The notes beneath the pieces are model-generated. The model saw nothing but the letters and a program-made list of their open reading frames with translations, was not told the origin of the DNA and made no database searches. The translations under genes were made by a program, and so were the position numbers. This document shows positions 63,313 to 64,000 of a DNA stretch of 64,000 nt, in pieces (position 1 is the stretch's first letter; each line of letters begins with the position of its first letter). The DNA comes from Blautia wexlerae DSM 19850 (GTDB lineage: Bacteria; Bacillota; Clostridia; Lachnospirales; Lachnospiraceae): the NCBI RefSeq assembly GCF_025148125.1, contig NZ_CP102267.1:4102501-4166500 (forward strand), given 5' to 3'.

Positions 63313-64000
63313 TATCTCTCGTCTCCCCTTTTTTTGTTATTTTCATTAACAGGTTCATCACATTTCCTGTAGGTAACTCCGACATTACCGTTCATCGGGA
63401 TTTCCAGTATTACCTGTGTTCCCTTCCCCGGTTCTGATGTAATGCTCATCCTTGCCTTGTTCTGATATACATAATCCAGTCTCTTTCTCACCGCATACAC
63501 TCCCAGATGAGTATGTGTCCGCTCTGCTTCATGATCTGGCTCTTCCTCTGTCCCCATCAGTTTCTCCAACTGCTCCTGTGACATTCCAACGCCATCATCC
63601 TTTACTGTAAATACTGCCATTCCATCTGTAATTTCTCCTGAAACATAAAGGAAACAGTCCCATGTCGCATTTTCCACACCATGAACCACCGCATTTTCCA
63701 CCAGTGTCTGAATAGTCATCTTCGGAATCTCTAATTCATTTAATCTCTCATCCACTTCAATATAAGATGTAAATTTATCTCCATATCTGGTTTCCTGTAT
63801 GTAAAGATAATCCTGTACATATTTTATTTCCTCACGAATATAAACCATACTTCTTTTATTACTGATACTTGCACGCATCAGACTGCTGATAGAAGTAACC
63901 ATACGACAAATATTATCCTCGCCCTTCTTTCGCGCCATCCAGTTGATCGTATCCAGTACATTATAAAGAAAATGCGGATTGATCTGTGCCTGCAAAGCCT
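63312..64000 (-). CDS. YesM-type sensor histidine kinase, cassette 2 (N-terminus beyond window)
   Basis: Only the C-terminal 229 or so residues are in the window. They begin at the conserved phospho-His block LQAQINPHFLYNVLDTINWM and include MTIQTLVENAVVHGVENATW and the ATPase motifs VKDDGVGMSQEQ and GLGVYAVRKR-like HLGVYAVRKRLDYV. The sensing and membrane parts lie past base 64000. It is translationally coupled to the response regulator and is the partner sensor for the fructoside cassette. Confidence 0.93.
   Translation of the reverse strand, partial: ALQAQINPHFLYNVLDTINWMARKKGEDNICRMVTSISSLMRASISNKRSMVYIREEIKYVQDYLYIQETRYGDKFTSYIEVDERLNELEIPKMTIQTLVENAVVHGVENATWDCFLYVSGEITDGMAVFTVKDDGVGMSQEQLEKLMGTEEEPDHEAERTHTHLGVYAVRKRLDYVYQNKARMSITSEPGKGTQVILEIPMNGNVGVTYRKCDEPVNENNKKRGDER

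Noticed and set aside
42412..63995. recent block duplication of the entire cassette
   Set aside because: Only the symporter genes are nearly identical. The permeases, binding proteins and regulators are strongly diverged and the glycosidases belong to different families.
1..64000. rRNA, tRNA or tmRNA genes
   Set aside because: No stretch with the conserved tRNA loops (GGTTCGA-type with a cloverleaf), rRNA blocks or tmRNA ends was recognised by reading the intergenic regions. A tRNAscan or Rfam run would settle this.

Overview
The window looks like chromosomal DNA from a gut-type Lachnospiraceae member (Blautia/Ruminococcus-like Clostridia). I infer this from protein style and gene content: RpoB and RpoC with acidic tails, a monomeric [FeFe] hydrogenase, a DUF6472 protein, YesM/YesN-type two-component systems beside sugar ABC operons, and MITE-like palindromes. 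No rRNA or tRNA genes were seen.

Layout. (1) 0-14.9 kb: a transcription/translation block on the minus strand. The transcription order is DUF6472, upp, [palindrome and structured repeat], L10 leader, rplJ, rplL, a secreted beta-helix protein, rpoB, rpoC and a membrane Ser/Thr kinase. The beta-helix gene sits between rplL and rpoB, and rpoB has its own consensus promoter. (2) 15-21.6 kb: an ApbE flavinyltransferase, a striking 53-bp-period array of alternating inverted TTGACTTAA sites, a complete IS200/IS605 element (tnpA, tnpB), an [FeFe] hydrogenase, an SGNH hydrolase and a small conserved protein. (3) 22-30.9 kb: a sulfate module on the minus strand from one strong promoter, sbp-cysT-cysW-cysA-aprA-aprB-[MITE]-cysD-cysN. 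It takes up sulfate, activates it to APS (CysDN) and probably reduces APS with an AprBA-type enzyme. No sulfite reductase is in the window. (4) 31-36.4 kb: an accessory zone with a DUF2798 membrane protein behind a possible SD-sequestering leader, a 142-bp structured repeat split by an IS4-family element, an orphan BMC shell protein, an Rpn-type nuclease and a decayed transposase fused to a decayed membrane protein. (5) 36.7-42.3 kb: galactokinase with a divergent AraC regulator, LysR, glycerate kinase and DUF3783. (6) 42.3-64 kb: two analogous cassettes, each reading symporter -> <- [ABC sugar transporter + glycosidase] <- [YesN/YesM two-component system]. The first carries a GH151-like (alpha-L-fucosidase-like) enzyme and the second a GH32 fructosidase-like enzyme. 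The two symporter genes are nearly identical and appear partly homogenised by gene conversion. Between the cassettes lie a VOC protein, a second DUF2798 protein and a DDE transposase.

In the carbohydrate cassettes, the membrane sensor and AraC-type response regulator probably detect an oligosaccharide or the loaded binding protein and switch on the ABC importer and the intracellular glycosidase. Hairpins after each binding-protein gene probably set binding-protein mRNA higher than permease mRNA. The most unusual signals are the 16.2-16.45 kb array, the 142-bp structured repeat family, the DUF2798 leader, the IS4 anti-Shine-Dalgarno arrangement, the degenerate APS-kinase tail on CysN and the duplicated symporter cassettes.
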